Of a stretch of DNA of 64,000 nucleotides, positions 45,648 to 53,387 are shown one piece after another. The position numbers and the translations under genes are program-made. Source of the stretch: Pseudomonas xionganensis (GTDB taxonomy: Bacteria; Pseudomonadota; Gammaproteobacteria; Pseudomonadales; Pseudomonadaceae); assembly GCF_009763245.1 (NCBI RefSeq), contig NZ_WKJZ01000003.1:62001-126000 (forward strand), in the 5' to 3' direction. A model generated the notes under the pieces. That model was not told where the DNA came from, did not search any database, and saw only the letters and a list, made by a program, of their open reading frames with translations. The first letter of the stretch is position 1. Every line of letters begins with the position of its first letter.

Positions 45648-46424
45648 ATGGCACTCAAGCCCCTAAAAAACCATCGTTATCTGAGTGAAGATGAGGCAGC
45701 CGAGATGCTGTCCTCAAGAATTGGTGAAGCCGTATCCGCCAAAGAAATGGAAAGGTATGCCCTCAAAGGTGTGGTTCCTGCTTACATGCAGTACCAGCCT
45801 AGAAATCAGGAGCTATACCCGTTAACACACTTTGAACTGATCAGGTTAAGCGAGTTGAGCAGTCTTGCCGGAAGCCCGCTATCGGTTACTCACTCCGAGC
45901 GAAATCTGAAGACGCTGCCTTTCCCTCTACCAGACGACGGAATCATGACCGATAGTCGTGGCGAATACTGGAGGGTATTTGCAGGAAGGTCAGACAGGGG
46001 GCTCGATGAGATTTCTGCGGAGCACTATGTGAGGGTCTACGCCCCGCGTGAACTGGCGCGGGCGGCCAAAGTCATCAATGACCCGGCCAATACAAGTTGG
46101 CCCACAGTTGCCCACAGTAGTGGTGAAACCTGGGAAATTGAGCGGGACGAATACAACGATGGGGAAGTGGTAAGCATCCTGAGTCCATTTCTCGATGAGG
46201 CCAGCACTGGAGATAGTGACAACAAAGAGGGAATGCTTTTGGCTATTGCGGGCCTGCTCGACTTGCTGACAAGTGATGGACGCCGAAAGTACACACAGGG
46301 AGAGGTTGCTAGAGAGATAGGGGACCGGCATCGCAACTGGTATGGGGCTGGCGAACGCACGCTGAACGGGCTCTTTGCCAAGGCCAATAAAATCGGTCTT
46401 GACCGTGACAAAGCAGGGCAATAA
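45648..46424 (+). CDS. Island protein of unknown function
   Basis: The 258-residue product starts MALKPLKNHRYLSEDEAAEMLSSRIGE (AGGAAA upstream). The N-terminus looks like a helix-turn-helix reader (YLSEDEAAEML). The C-terminus (about 215-255, RKYTQGEVAREIGDRHRNWYGAGERTLNGLFAKANKI) looks like another small DNA-binding helical unit. The middle is acidic and has no motif I know. Base composition is closer to average than its GC-rich neighbours downstream. It follows integrase 1 directly and may regulate excision or be cargo. Confidence 0.75.
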   Translation: MALKPLKNHRYLSEDEAAEMLSSRIGEAVSAKEMERYALKGVVPAYMQYQPRNQELYPLTHFELIRLSELSSLAGSPLSVTHSERNLKTLPFPLPDDGIMTDSRGEYWRVFAGRSDRGLDEISAEHYVRVYAPRELARAAKVINDPANTSWPTVAHSSGETWEIERDEYNDGEVVSILSPFLDEASTGDSDNKEGMLLAIAGLLDLLTSDGRRKYTQGEVAREIGDRHRNWYGAGERTLNGLFAKANKIGLDRDKAGQ

Positions 46425-46465
46425 ACGGCAGAGCGTTTCTCATTCGATTTTTTTGCAATTGCAAT

Positions 46466-46479
46466 GACCCGCCCGGGTC
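46466..46479 (+). promoter_or_regulatory. Palindrome before the AlpA-like gene
   Basis: GACCCG-CC-CGGGTC is a perfect 14-bp palindrome about 45 bp before the AlpA-like start and just after an AT-rich tract. It could be an operator for that regulator. This is inference only. Confidence 0.3.
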
Positions 46480-46522
46480 GGGTGCATAACTTGGCAAGCC
46501 TTAACCGTATGGAGGCAAGCGA

Positions 46523-46777
46523 ATGCACCCGAGCAGCACCCTACCGAGTAAAGGGCTGATCCGTCAGCCCGCCCTCTGCCAATGGCTTGACGTGACCCGT
46601 TCCGGCCTAGCCAAGCTCAAGGCGAAAGACTCGACCTTTCCCAAACCTATCAAAGATGGCGACGCCCGCCAGGCGGCGGCTTATTACGTCGTGGCCGAGG
46701 TGGAAGCCTGGCTGCAAGCCAAGATTGCCGCGCGGGATAAGGCCCAGGCCGATAGCTCCGAGGGCGCGACACAATGA
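46523..46777 (+). CDS. AlpA-family phage regulator
   Basis: The 84-residue product (MHPSSTLPSKGLIRQPALCQWLDVTRSGLAKLKAKDSTFPKPIKDGDARQ...) has the MerR-like helix-turn-helix of AlpA proteins, with the FPKPIK wing and a C-terminal helix VAEVEAWLQAKIAARDKA. AlpA activates excision or integrase genes of cryptic prophages in E. coli. A GGAGG ribosome site (ATGGAGGCAAGCGA) precedes it. It starts the replication module and its stop overlaps the next gene. Confidence 0.85.
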   Translation: MHPSSTLPSKGLIRQPALCQWLDVTRSGLAKLKAKDSTFPKPIKDGDARQAAAYYVVAEVEAWLQAKIAARDKAQADSSEGATQ

Positions 46778-47130
46778 GCACCCTGAACTACTGGCGGGAA
46801 CTGCTCGCCACCCCGGCAGCATCCGCCGCCGACAGCCTATCTGGGCATGTCGACCGCTTGGAGCGGTTGGCCTGTATCGCCGAGTGCCAAGGCGAGCGCT
46901 TGAGCACCGGCATTGCCGCCATCGGAGAACTGTTGGACGGCGCAACAGGTGCCGGCCATGTCGATGACGGTTTGGCCGTCGCCATTTGCTCGATGCTGGC
47001 CGCGCTGGCGGGGCTATCGGCAGAGCTGGCAACCGTCACCCGTAACGCGCACGGCACCTTGGCCGGCATCCGCGCGGCCGCGCATTCCAGCCCGGCAACT
47101 CCCCACCCGTCACCCGTAAGCCAGGACTAA
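46774..47130 (+). CDS. Small protein of unknown function
   Basis: The 118-residue product starts inside the end of the AlpA-like gene (4-base ATGA overlap). It is Ala-rich and helical (LERLACIAECQGERLSTGIAAIGELLDG, LAVAICSMLAALAGLSAELATVTRNAHGTLAGI), with a Pro/Ser tail. No family is recognised. Tight linkage to the AlpA-like gene and primase suggests a role in the same replication or excision module. Confidence 0.75.
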   Translation: MSTLNYWRELLATPAASAADSLSGHVDRLERLACIAECQGERLSTGIAAIGELLDGATGAGHVDDGLAVAICSMLAALAGLSAELATVTRNAHGTLAGIRAAAHSSPATPHPSPVSQD

Positions 47131-47133
47131 CCC

Positions 47134-48201
47134 ATGAGCTATTTTCAACAGCGCCGCGAGGCGTTGCCGGGATCGGCTTGCCTGAAGAAAACCCGGATCG
47201 TCGAAGACATTCGCGCGGTGGCCGCTGTCGCGTTGCAGCACGCTGCCGCATTGGTGCCGGAGCTACTGCCGGAAGGCACCCGCAAGGGCAGCGAATGGGT
47301 TGCCCGCAACCCCACGCGAGCCGACCGCCAGGCCGGGAGCTTTTCGGTTTCGCTGCTAGACGGACTTTGGCATGACTTCGCCTGTGGCGACGGCGGCGGC
47401 GACTTGGTGTCGCTGGCCGCCTACCTGTGGGACGTGAATCAGGCGGACGCCGCGTGCGACCTGGCCCGCCGGCTGGGGCTGCGCCTCGACGCGCTGGAGG
47501 GGCGGCAGGACGCTGGCGATAGTCACGACGACGGCCAACGTCGGCGGTTGGCGGCGGCAAGGCTGGAGGCAGAGCAGCGCACCGCCCGCGAAGCTGAGCA
47601 GAAACGCTACAAGCAACAGGCCGCCGCCGACTTAGCCCGCCGACTGTGGCAGGCCAGCGCCGCCGCCAACCCGGCGCACGACTATCTGGCGGCAAAGCGG
47701 TTGCACGCCCACGACCTGCGCGAGCATCGCGGCGAGCTGCTTGTGCCTTTGCTCAACACTGCCGGCGAGCTGGTGAACCTACAACGCATCGGCGCCGATG
47801 GCGGTAAGCGCTTCCTGTTTGGCGGCCAGGTGCTGGGCGCCTTCCACCTGCTGGGCCAAGTCGAGCCGGGGCGGCGCTTGTTCGTCTGCGAGGGCTGGGC
47901 GACTGGCGCCACGCTGTTCGACCACTACGAAGGTGCCGACGCCGTGGCCTGCGCCATGAATGCCGGCAACCTGCGCCCTGTGGCCCAAGCCCTGCGCGCC
48001 AAGTACGGCAGCCTGATTGAGCTGGTAATCGCCGGCGATGACGACCGCCAGAGCGACGGCAACCCCGGTCGCACGGCCGCCGATGCTGCCGCCCTGGCGG
48101 TCGGTGCCATGGTGGTGTTCCCCGAGTGGCCGGCGGGCGCGCCGCTGGAGCTGTCCGACTTTAACGACCTGCACTGCTGGGACGCTGCCCATGACCGATA
48201 G
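47134..48201 (+). CDS. Toprim-domain primase-like protein
   Basis: The 355-residue product has an N-terminal stretch like the CHC2/P4-type primase region (GSFSVSLLDGLWHDFACGDGGGDLVSLAAYLW). A coiled basic linker with many Glu/Arg/Ala (about 120-180) follows, then a Toprim domain: FVCEGWATGATLFDHYEGADAV near residue 252 with the catalytic Glu, and LVIAGDDDRQ near 300 with the metal-binding Asp residues. The cysteine zinc ligands of a full CHC2 zinc finger are not evident. It overlaps the DUF927 gene by 11 bp. Together they resemble the split primase-helicase of P4-like elements. Confidence 0.85.
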   Translation: MSYFQQRREALPGSACLKKTRIVEDIRAVAAVALQHAAALVPELLPEGTRKGSEWVARNPTRADRQAGSFSVSLLDGLWHDFACGDGGGDLVSLAAYLWDVNQADAACDLARRLGLRLDALEGRQDAGDSHDDGQRRRLAAARLEAEQRTAREAEQKRYKQQAAADLARRLWQASAAANPAHDYLAAKRLHAHDLREHRGELLVPLLNTAGELVNLQRIGADGGKRFLFGGQVLGAFHLLGQVEPGRRLFVCEGWATGATLFDHYEGADAVACAMNAGNLRPVAQALRAKYGSLIELVIAGDDDRQSDGNPGRTAADAAALAVGAMVVFPEWPAGAPLELSDFNDLHCWDAAHDR

Positions 48202-50095
48202 GCCAAGCCAACTGGAGCCGGGCGAAGCATTTGGGGCGGCCGGCCAGGGGGAAGCGACGCCCAGCGGCAAGCGGCCGAACAAACCCACCAGCAAGCCCGC
48301 GCCCAAGAAGCGCAAGGCGAAGATCAAACACCCCACGGTCACACCGGCCCGGCCGAGCTGGGCCACCTATGCCAGTTGGGTGCAGACACGACAGGGCCAC
48401 GTCCTGGCCCCCGGCCTGTATTTCCACGGCATCCGCGACGATGCAGAAACCGACACGCTGGTTTGTTCGCCGCTGGAGGTGCTGGCCATCACCTGCGACG
48501 AACGCGGGGAGAACTTCGGCCGACTGCTGCACCTGCTGCCCAAAGGGGCCAGCGCCTGGAAGCAATGGGCCGCGCCGATGGAGATGCTGGCCAGCGACGG
48601 TGCAGAGCTGCGCGCGGTGCTGCTCAACATGGGCGCGACCATCCCGCACAAACAGCGGCAAGCGCTGATGGACTACCTGATGAGCAGCAGCCCGGAACGC
48701 CAAGCCATGGCGGCGACGCGCACCGGCTGGTATGGGCCGGCGCTGTTCGTTATGCCTCGCCGAGTCATCGGCGGCGGTGACGTGGTGTTTCAGTCGACCG
48801 AGGCCGGCGGCCATGAATACGACACGGCCGGCGACCTGGCCGGCTGGCAAGCCGAGGTAGCCGCCCGCTGCCTGGGTAATCCGGTGCTGATTCTTGCCGT
48901 CTGCGCGGCCCTGGCCGGGCCGCTGCTGACCTTGCTCGATGCCGACGGCGGTGGCTTCCACCTGCTGGGCGACAGCTCCAGCGGCAAAAGCATTGCGCTG
49001 GCCGTGGCCGCCAGCGTGTGGGGCAAGCCGCGCGATTTTCTGCGCACATGGAACGCCACCAGCACGGGGCTGGAAGGCGTGGCCACGCTGCGCAATGACA
49101 CCCTGCTTGTGCTCGACGAAATCGGCGAGGCCAAGCCACAGGACGTAGGCGGGATCATCTATGCCCTGGGCAATGGCACCGGTCGCCAACGCGGCAAGGT
49201 GTCGGGGCTGCCGCGCCAGGTGCAGAAATGGCGGGTCATGGTGCTGTCCAGCGGCGAGCTGACCATGAGCAAGCACATGGAAAGCGCTGGTATGCGCAGC
49301 AAGGCCGGCCAAGAGCTGCGCCTATTGGATGTGCCCTCCTATCGCCGCTATGGCGCCTATGACGACTTGCACGGCCTGGGCCTGCCCCATGACGACGCCA
49401 GCGAGGATGGTCGCAAGGGCGCCGGCCGGGCATTCGCCGACACCCTCAAGCGCGCGACGGCACAACATTACGGCCAGCTTGGGCCGGCGTTTGTCGAGCT
49501 GCTGGTGGCGCGCGAGCAGACGGCCGAGGCCGCCGCCGAGTTGGAAGCTTTGTTCGCCGACATGCGCCAAGGTTTCCCCATCGGCACCGGGCAGGATGCG
49601 CGCGCGGCGGCGCGGTTCGCCATCGCCGCCCTGGCGGGTGAACTGGCCATACAAGGCGAGCTGCTGCCATGGACGCAAGGCACCGCCATTGCGGCAATGC
49701 GGGAGCTATTCGGCGCCTGGGCCGAGTTCCGTGGCCGTGGCCAATCCGAAAACGCGAAGATCATGCGGGCGGTGTCCACTTTCATCGACCGCCACGCGGC
49801 CCGCTTTGCCAACGTCGACGGCACGGACGGCGCCACCGTGCATGACCGCGCCGGCTGGTATCGGGCCCATGGTGACGGCCGCCTTTACCTGTTCACCACA
49901 CAAGCGCTGGCGGATGCTGCCCCGGACTTCGATACGCGACGCGTGCTGGCCTGTCTCGACAATGCCGGCGCCATCGCCGAACGCGACAACGACCGCGACG
50001 GCCGCCTGACCAAGCGCGTGCGGGTCAAGGGTGAAGGCATCGTGCGGGTCTACGTGGTCAATCCCGCCGCCTTGCTGGCCGCTCTGGAGGAATAG
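48191..50095 (+). CDS. DUF927 helicase/primase-associated ATPase
   Basis: The 634-residue product (ATG at 48191, MTDRPSQLEPGEAF) begins with a basic Lys/Pro-rich tail (about 20-45) and continues as a DUF927 protein. It has Walker A GDSSSGKS near residue 260, Walker B LLVLDEIGEAKP near 312 and a sensor-like VMVLSSGEL. The C-terminal part (about 500-634) looks like a DNA-binding tail. DUF927 proteins act as replicative-helicase partners of Toprim primases in satellites and integrative elements. It is coupled to the primase and followed 2 bp later by the iteron-bearing gene. Confidence 0.85.
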   Translation: MTDRPSQLEPGEAFGAAGQGEATPSGKRPNKPTSKPAPKKRKAKIKHPTVTPARPSWATYASWVQTRQGHVLAPGLYFHGIRDDAETDTLVCSPLEVLAITCDERGENFGRLLHLLPKGASAWKQWAAPMEMLASDGAELRAVLLNMGATIPHKQRQALMDYLMSSSPERQAMAATRTGWYGPALFVMPRRVIGGGDVVFQSTEAGGHEYDTAGDLAGWQAEVAARCLGNPVLILAVCAALAGPLLTLLDADGGGFHLLGDSSSGKSIALAVAASVWGKPRDFLRTWNATSTGLEGVATLRNDTLLVLDEIGEAKPQDVGGIIYALGNGTGRQRGKVSGLPRQVQKWRVMVLSSGELTMSKHMESAGMRSKAGQELRLLDVPSYRRYGAYDDLHGLGLPHDDASEDGRKGAGRAFADTLKRATAQHYGQLGPAFVELLVAREQTAEAAAELEALFADMRQGFPIGTGQDARAAARFAIAALAGELAIQGELLPWTQGTAIAAMRELFGAWAEFRGRGQSENAKIMRAVSTFIDRHAARFANVDGTDGATVHDRAGWYRAHGDGRLYLFTTQALADAAPDFDTRRVLACLDNAGAIAERDNDRDGRLTKRVRVKGEGIVRVYVVNPAALLAALEE

Positions 50096-50097
50096 CC

Positions 50098-50997
50098 ATG
50101 GCTGACCAGAAATCGCCAACTGGAAAACCCAGGGTCACGCCGGGAACAAACCGCCAAGCCCAGCAAGCGCCGGCCTTGGTGGGCACCTCTGCTGGGTCAC
50201 AGACCGGGAACACACCGGGAACAACCGGGAACAGGGATAAGGTTTTTTGTTCCCGGTGTTCCCGATCAAAACCAATACCGGGAACAGCTACAAGTACCGT
50301 CTTTGCTGGTTGTTCCCGGTGTTCCCGGTGTGACCCAGGCCAACAGCAGGTGGCACGCAGCAATGAGCCAGCGAAAACGGCGCCGCTCGACTTGGCGGCC
50401 CTGGGCGCATTCGTTCGGCGGTCTCACCCCGTCACCAACAACGCAGACCACGGCAGCCCCTCGAATCTGCCCGCCGCGCAGTGGCTGGAACTGCTGGCCG
50501 CCGTGCTCGGTTGTTCGCCTGGCTGGTTGCTGGAAAGCGGGCGGGTGGATGCCGACGACCTCGCCGCGCGCGGGCGTATCAGTGACGCCGCCCGGTTGAT
50601 TCGCTCGCACGGCGGGACAACGCCACCGCGCCCGCTGCGTTCGCCGACACCGGCCGGCGATGCCAGCACCACCGCAGCATCGCCTTTGCCCTGGCTGGTG
50701 GCCCGCGATGCCTACCGGAGCCACGTCATGGCGTGCGGCATCTGTCGTGCCCACCTTCCCAAATCCCCCACGCACTGCCCGGCCGGCGCCGAGCTGCGCG
50801 CGCAGTACGACCAGCAAACCCCACATCACCTCAACCAAGGAGACTCACCATGCCTAAGTCCATCGCCATCAACCTGTCAGAAGCCGCCATCAAACGGCAC
50901 GCTGCCGACAGCACGATCTATCAACTACGCGACACCCAGCGCCCGCTGCGCTTTCGCTACCGTCAGAACCGCGAGCGGGGCAGTTTCTACGTCGTGA
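50098..50997 (+). CDS. Unknown protein whose gene carries the iterons
   Basis: The open frame gives 299 residues. The first 80 or so are low-complexity, encoded by the repeated CCGGGAACA words (CSRCSR, GTTGN). Residues about 95-250 look more like protein (LGAFVRRSHPV, WLELLAAVLGCSPGWLLESGRVDADDLAARGRISDAARLI, and a CGICRAHLPKSPTHCPAG motif with four Cys/His positions that could bind zinc). The last 50 residues overlap the start of integrase 2 in another frame and may be a read-on after a frameshift or lost stop. Function is unknown. Confidence 0.5.
   Translation: MADQKSPTGKPRVTPGTNRQAQQAPALVGTSAGSQTGNTPGTTGNRDKVFCSRCSRSKPIPGTATSTVFAGCSRCSRCDPGQQQVARSNEPAKTAPLDLAALGAFVRRSHPVTNNADHGSPSNLPAAQWLELLAAVLGCSPGWLLESGRVDADDLAARGRISDAARLIRSHGGTTPPRPLRSPTPAGDASTTAASPLPWLVARDAYRSHVMACGICRAHLPKSPTHCPAGAELRAQYDQQTPHHLNQGDSPCLSPSPSTCQKPPSNGTLPTARSINYATPSARCAFATVRTASGAVSTS
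50140..50328. repeat. Iteron array, candidate replication origin
   Basis: Nine copies of the 9-mer CCGGGAACA: direct at 50140, 50204, 50215, 50225 and 50278, inverted at 50248, 50257 (one mismatch), 50311 and 50320. Three direct copies are 11 and 10 bp apart and the inverted pairs are 9 bp apart. A short AT-rich run (ATAAGGTTTTTTG, 50237-50249) sits between the direct and inverted groups. Such arrays mark origins bound by replication proteins. It lies directly after the primase and DUF927 genes. Confidence 0.75.
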
Positions 50998-52085
50998 CGC
51001 GCGCCCAGGGCAAAGAGCACTGGCACAAGCTCGGCAACTATCCCGACCTCACCGTTAAGGCGGTGTTGTCGGTGCTGCCCAACGTTATGCAGCGCCTGGC
51101 CATCGAGCCACAATCGGGCGCGCTGTCCACGTCCGGTTGGGCGACGGTCGGCGAGGTGCTGGAGTGGTATGCGAATCGCGTTGCGCACGACGCCAACCTG
51201 AGCAAGAACCGCAAGGCCACGGCACGCTCGGCGGTGAAATGCCAGTTACTGCCCTGCCTCGGCGCGCTGCGTTTGGTCGAACTGAACCATGCCACGCTAG
51301 ACAGCAAGCTGATGTGGCCGCTGCAATCGCAATACAGCGTGGCGCATGTGCGCTTGGTGTTCGGCGTGCTCAAGGTCGCATTCAAGCAGGCTGCCAGCCT
51401 CGGGCTGATCGGCATGAACCCAATGGCCGACATGACCTTTACCGACTTCATCAAGACCAAGATCAAACCGAAAGATGCGCGCTTGCGTCCGGTCGATTGT
51501 GGGCGCCTGCTAGAATATTGGGCCGCCCGTTACCGTCACGAAACCACGGCGGTCGCCCTGGCGGTGCTGATGCTGGCCCACGGCACGCGCATCGGCGAAA
51601 CCCGCCAAGCCAAGTGGCGGCACTTCGACCTGATCGGCAAGACCTGGCATATCCCAGCCGTCGACACTAAAACCAAGAAAGCCCACACCCTGCCACTCAC
51701 CCCCCAGGTGTGTGCTTTCCTGGCCCGCTATCGTGCTAGCCAAGTGGCCCGAGGTTATGACGGTGCTTATCTGTTCCCCGGCGCCCACGGCCAACCGTTG
51801 AGCGAAACGCCGGTACAGCTCGCCTTTACCGTATTGGCGGGCGATGAGTGGACAAGCCACGATCTCAGGAAAACCGCGCGCACTGCCTGGGCAGACCTAG
51901 GCGTCGATTACCTGATCGGCGAGCTGCTGCTGAATCACGCCCTGAAGGCGCTGGACGTGACCTACATCCACACCACGGCCGAGGCACAGAAGCGGCAGGC
52001 CCTGGAGCGTTGGCATGCCTGGCTCGATGAACGTGGCTTTGCCGCCCTGCACAGTCCGGCCGCGAGCGACGAAGCCAGGACATAA
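50850..52085 (+). CDS. Tyrosine recombinase (integrase 2)
   Basis: The 411-residue product starts at the ATG at 50850 with AAGGAG upstream. It has an N-terminal arm-binding domain (LRFRYRQNRERGSFYVVTRAQGKEHWHKLGNYPDL), a core-binding domain and a catalytic domain. The catalytic residues are Arg in AHGTRIGETR, Lys in TKTKKAHTLPL, His-x-x-Arg in SHDLRKTART, His in LLLNHALK and Tyr in DVTYIHTT. It is only distantly similar to integrase 1. Its position at the end of the AlpA-primase-DUF927 module suggests that module was once a separate element. Confidence 0.95.
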   Translation: MPKSIAINLSEAAIKRHAADSTIYQLRDTQRPLRFRYRQNRERGSFYVVTRAQGKEHWHKLGNYPDLTVKAVLSVLPNVMQRLAIEPQSGALSTSGWATVGEVLEWYANRVAHDANLSKNRKATARSAVKCQLLPCLGALRLVELNHATLDSKLMWPLQSQYSVAHVRLVFGVLKVAFKQAASLGLIGMNPMADMTFTDFIKTKIKPKDARLRPVDCGRLLEYWAARYRHETTAVALAVLMLAHGTRIGETRQAKWRHFDLIGKTWHIPAVDTKTKKAHTLPLTPQVCAFLARYRASQVARGYDGAYLFPGAHGQPLSETPVQLAFTVLAGDEWTSHDLRKTARTAWADLGVDYLIGELLLNHALKALDVTYIHTTAEAQKRQALERWHAWLDERGFAALHSPAASDEART

Positions 52086-52373
52086 GCGAGATAGGCCAAC
52101 CCCAGCCCCTGCCACTCAGGCCAGAGACGGCGAGGCTGGGCGCAGGCTTAGGAATTGATTACAGGGGAGTACCCCGTTACCACCCTGCCGTGACCTAATC
52201 TGACCACAACGCAAGTGATGAGAGGGACTTAGAGCCGCCATTTTCCATGCCTGAAAGCATGAATTCCCGTTATACAATCGTAGCCAGACGAGAAATGGCA
52301 GTCTTTGCGAGGGCATGCACACGAAGCGGCCCCTCATAGCAGTAGACGAACTGGTACAGGATAAGGGCAGATC
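52086..52373. other. Gap before the cargo operon
   Basis: No gene is supported in these 288 bp. There is a small CATGC/GCATG hairpin near 52246-52261 and a -10-like TATACA at 52271-52276, about 100 bp before the first cargo gene, without a good -35. Base composition falls toward AT at the right end, where the foreign cargo begins. Confidence 0.5.
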
Positions 52374-53018
52374 ATGAGAGGAAAATTTTTGGTTTTTGAG
52401 GGTATTGACGGCTCAGGAACCTCAACCCAGACCGCGCTATTACAGCAGGCACTCCAACAACATGGCGTCAAATGTACAACCACATGTGAGCCTTCAGACG
52501 GACCAATAGGAAACTTAATTAGACAAATATTTAAAGGGAGAATAAAGGCGCCACACGGAGAAAACCCGCACAGGCCAGGCGGCGACCTCTTCGATGAGCA
52601 GATGGCATATTTGTTCGCCGCTGACAGACATGACCACCTATACAACGAAATTGATGGCGTGCACAGGCTATTAGAAAAGGGCACAACAGTTATCTGCACC
52701 CGATACTTCTTTTCATCTATAGCCTATCACTGCGCATCAGAAAGCGACTTTAATTTTGTATATGAACTAAACAAGAATTTCCCTAATCCAGACCTAATAA
52801 TATACCTAGACAACCCTACAGAAGAATCACTCAAGAGAATTGAGGCAAGAAAATTCAAAGACTCTTATGAAAATGAAACCAAGCTAAACCAAGCCAAAAA
52901 CAATTACAGAAGAGCAATTGAAAGCTACACAGGGAAAGTTATTCAAATACCAGCCAACGACCCAATAAAAACAATACACGAAAAAATACTAGATACCACA
53001 CTAAAACTTTATCAATAA
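52374..53018 (+). CDS. Thymidylate-kinase-like protein (cargo gene 1)
   Basis: The 214-residue product resembles dTMP kinase, which makes dTDP from dTMP. It has FEGIDGSGTSTQ at residues 8-19, LFAADRHDHL near 80 and TRYFFSSIAYHC near 109. The P-loop lysine expected at residue 16 is Thr and the Asp usual before R-Y near 109 is also Thr, so activity may be altered or lost; the same P-loop variant may exist in some real kinases. The gene is AT-rich, unlike its GC-rich upstream neighbours, and starts a tight operon. AGGG precedes the ATG. The host's own tmk is not in this window. Confidence 0.8.
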   Translation: MRGKFLVFEGIDGSGTSTQTALLQQALQQHGVKCTTTCEPSDGPIGNLIRQIFKGRIKAPHGENPHRPGGDLFDEQMAYLFAADRHDHLYNEIDGVHRLLEKGTTVICTRYFFSSIAYHCASESDFNFVYELNKNFPNPDLIIYLDNPTEESLKRIEARKFKDSYENETKLNQAKNNYRRAIESYTGKVIQIPANDPIKTIHEKILDTTLKLYQ

Positions 53019-53029
53019 GTGAGCTAATC

Positions 53030-53386
53030 GTGACACATATACCCAACCTACTTTACTCCGCGCCAGATAGCTTTTGCGACGTGGTAAACGAAATCACAAA
53101 AAACAAACTCCACATATCCGGAAAAATTAAAGACATCGCCCTAAGACCCGAATCAAATATTAGACATGAAGTCAAAGATTTAGACGACGTGCAGGCATTG
53201 AAACTGGTCATCACCTGCCTGGGGTACACCAAAATTGAACCATCCGAACTAGGCCTGGAAAGCCTAAGAAACAAACTAAAAACCAATCTCGAAGAATGTA
53301 GCAAGCTACTGAGTCTTCCGACCACAGCAATACGGCCTATAGCAACAATTGAGCAAGACCTACTAACCGTCATCTCAGAAAAATAA
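53030..53386 (+). CDS. Unknown AT-rich cargo gene 2
   Basis: The 118-residue product (GTG start at 53030, 11 bp after gene 1) has no domain I recognise. It is soluble and mostly helical, ending LRNKLKTNLEECSKLLSLPTTAIRPIATIEQDLLTVI. No Cys clusters or catalytic-looking motifs are visible. Its place between the kinase-like and deaminase-like genes, 1 bp before the latter, suggests a shared function such as an adaptor or inhibitor. Confidence 0.7.
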   Translation: MTHIPNLLYSAPDSFCDVVNEITKNKLHISGKIKDIALRPESNIRHEVKDLDDVQALKLVITCLGYTKIEPSELGLESLRNKLKTNLEECSKLLSLPTTAIRPIATIEQDLLTVISEK

Positions 53387-53387
53387 A

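Noticed and set aside
50140..50328. CRISPR array
   Set aside because: The repeats are 9 bp, in both orientations, without regular spacers, so they are iterons rather than CRISPR repeats. No cas genes are present anywhere in the window.
52116..52337. 73-codon minus-strand frame between integrase 2 and the cargo operon
   Set aside because: No ribosome site, no recognisable sequence, and it is opposite the likely promoter region of the cargo operon.
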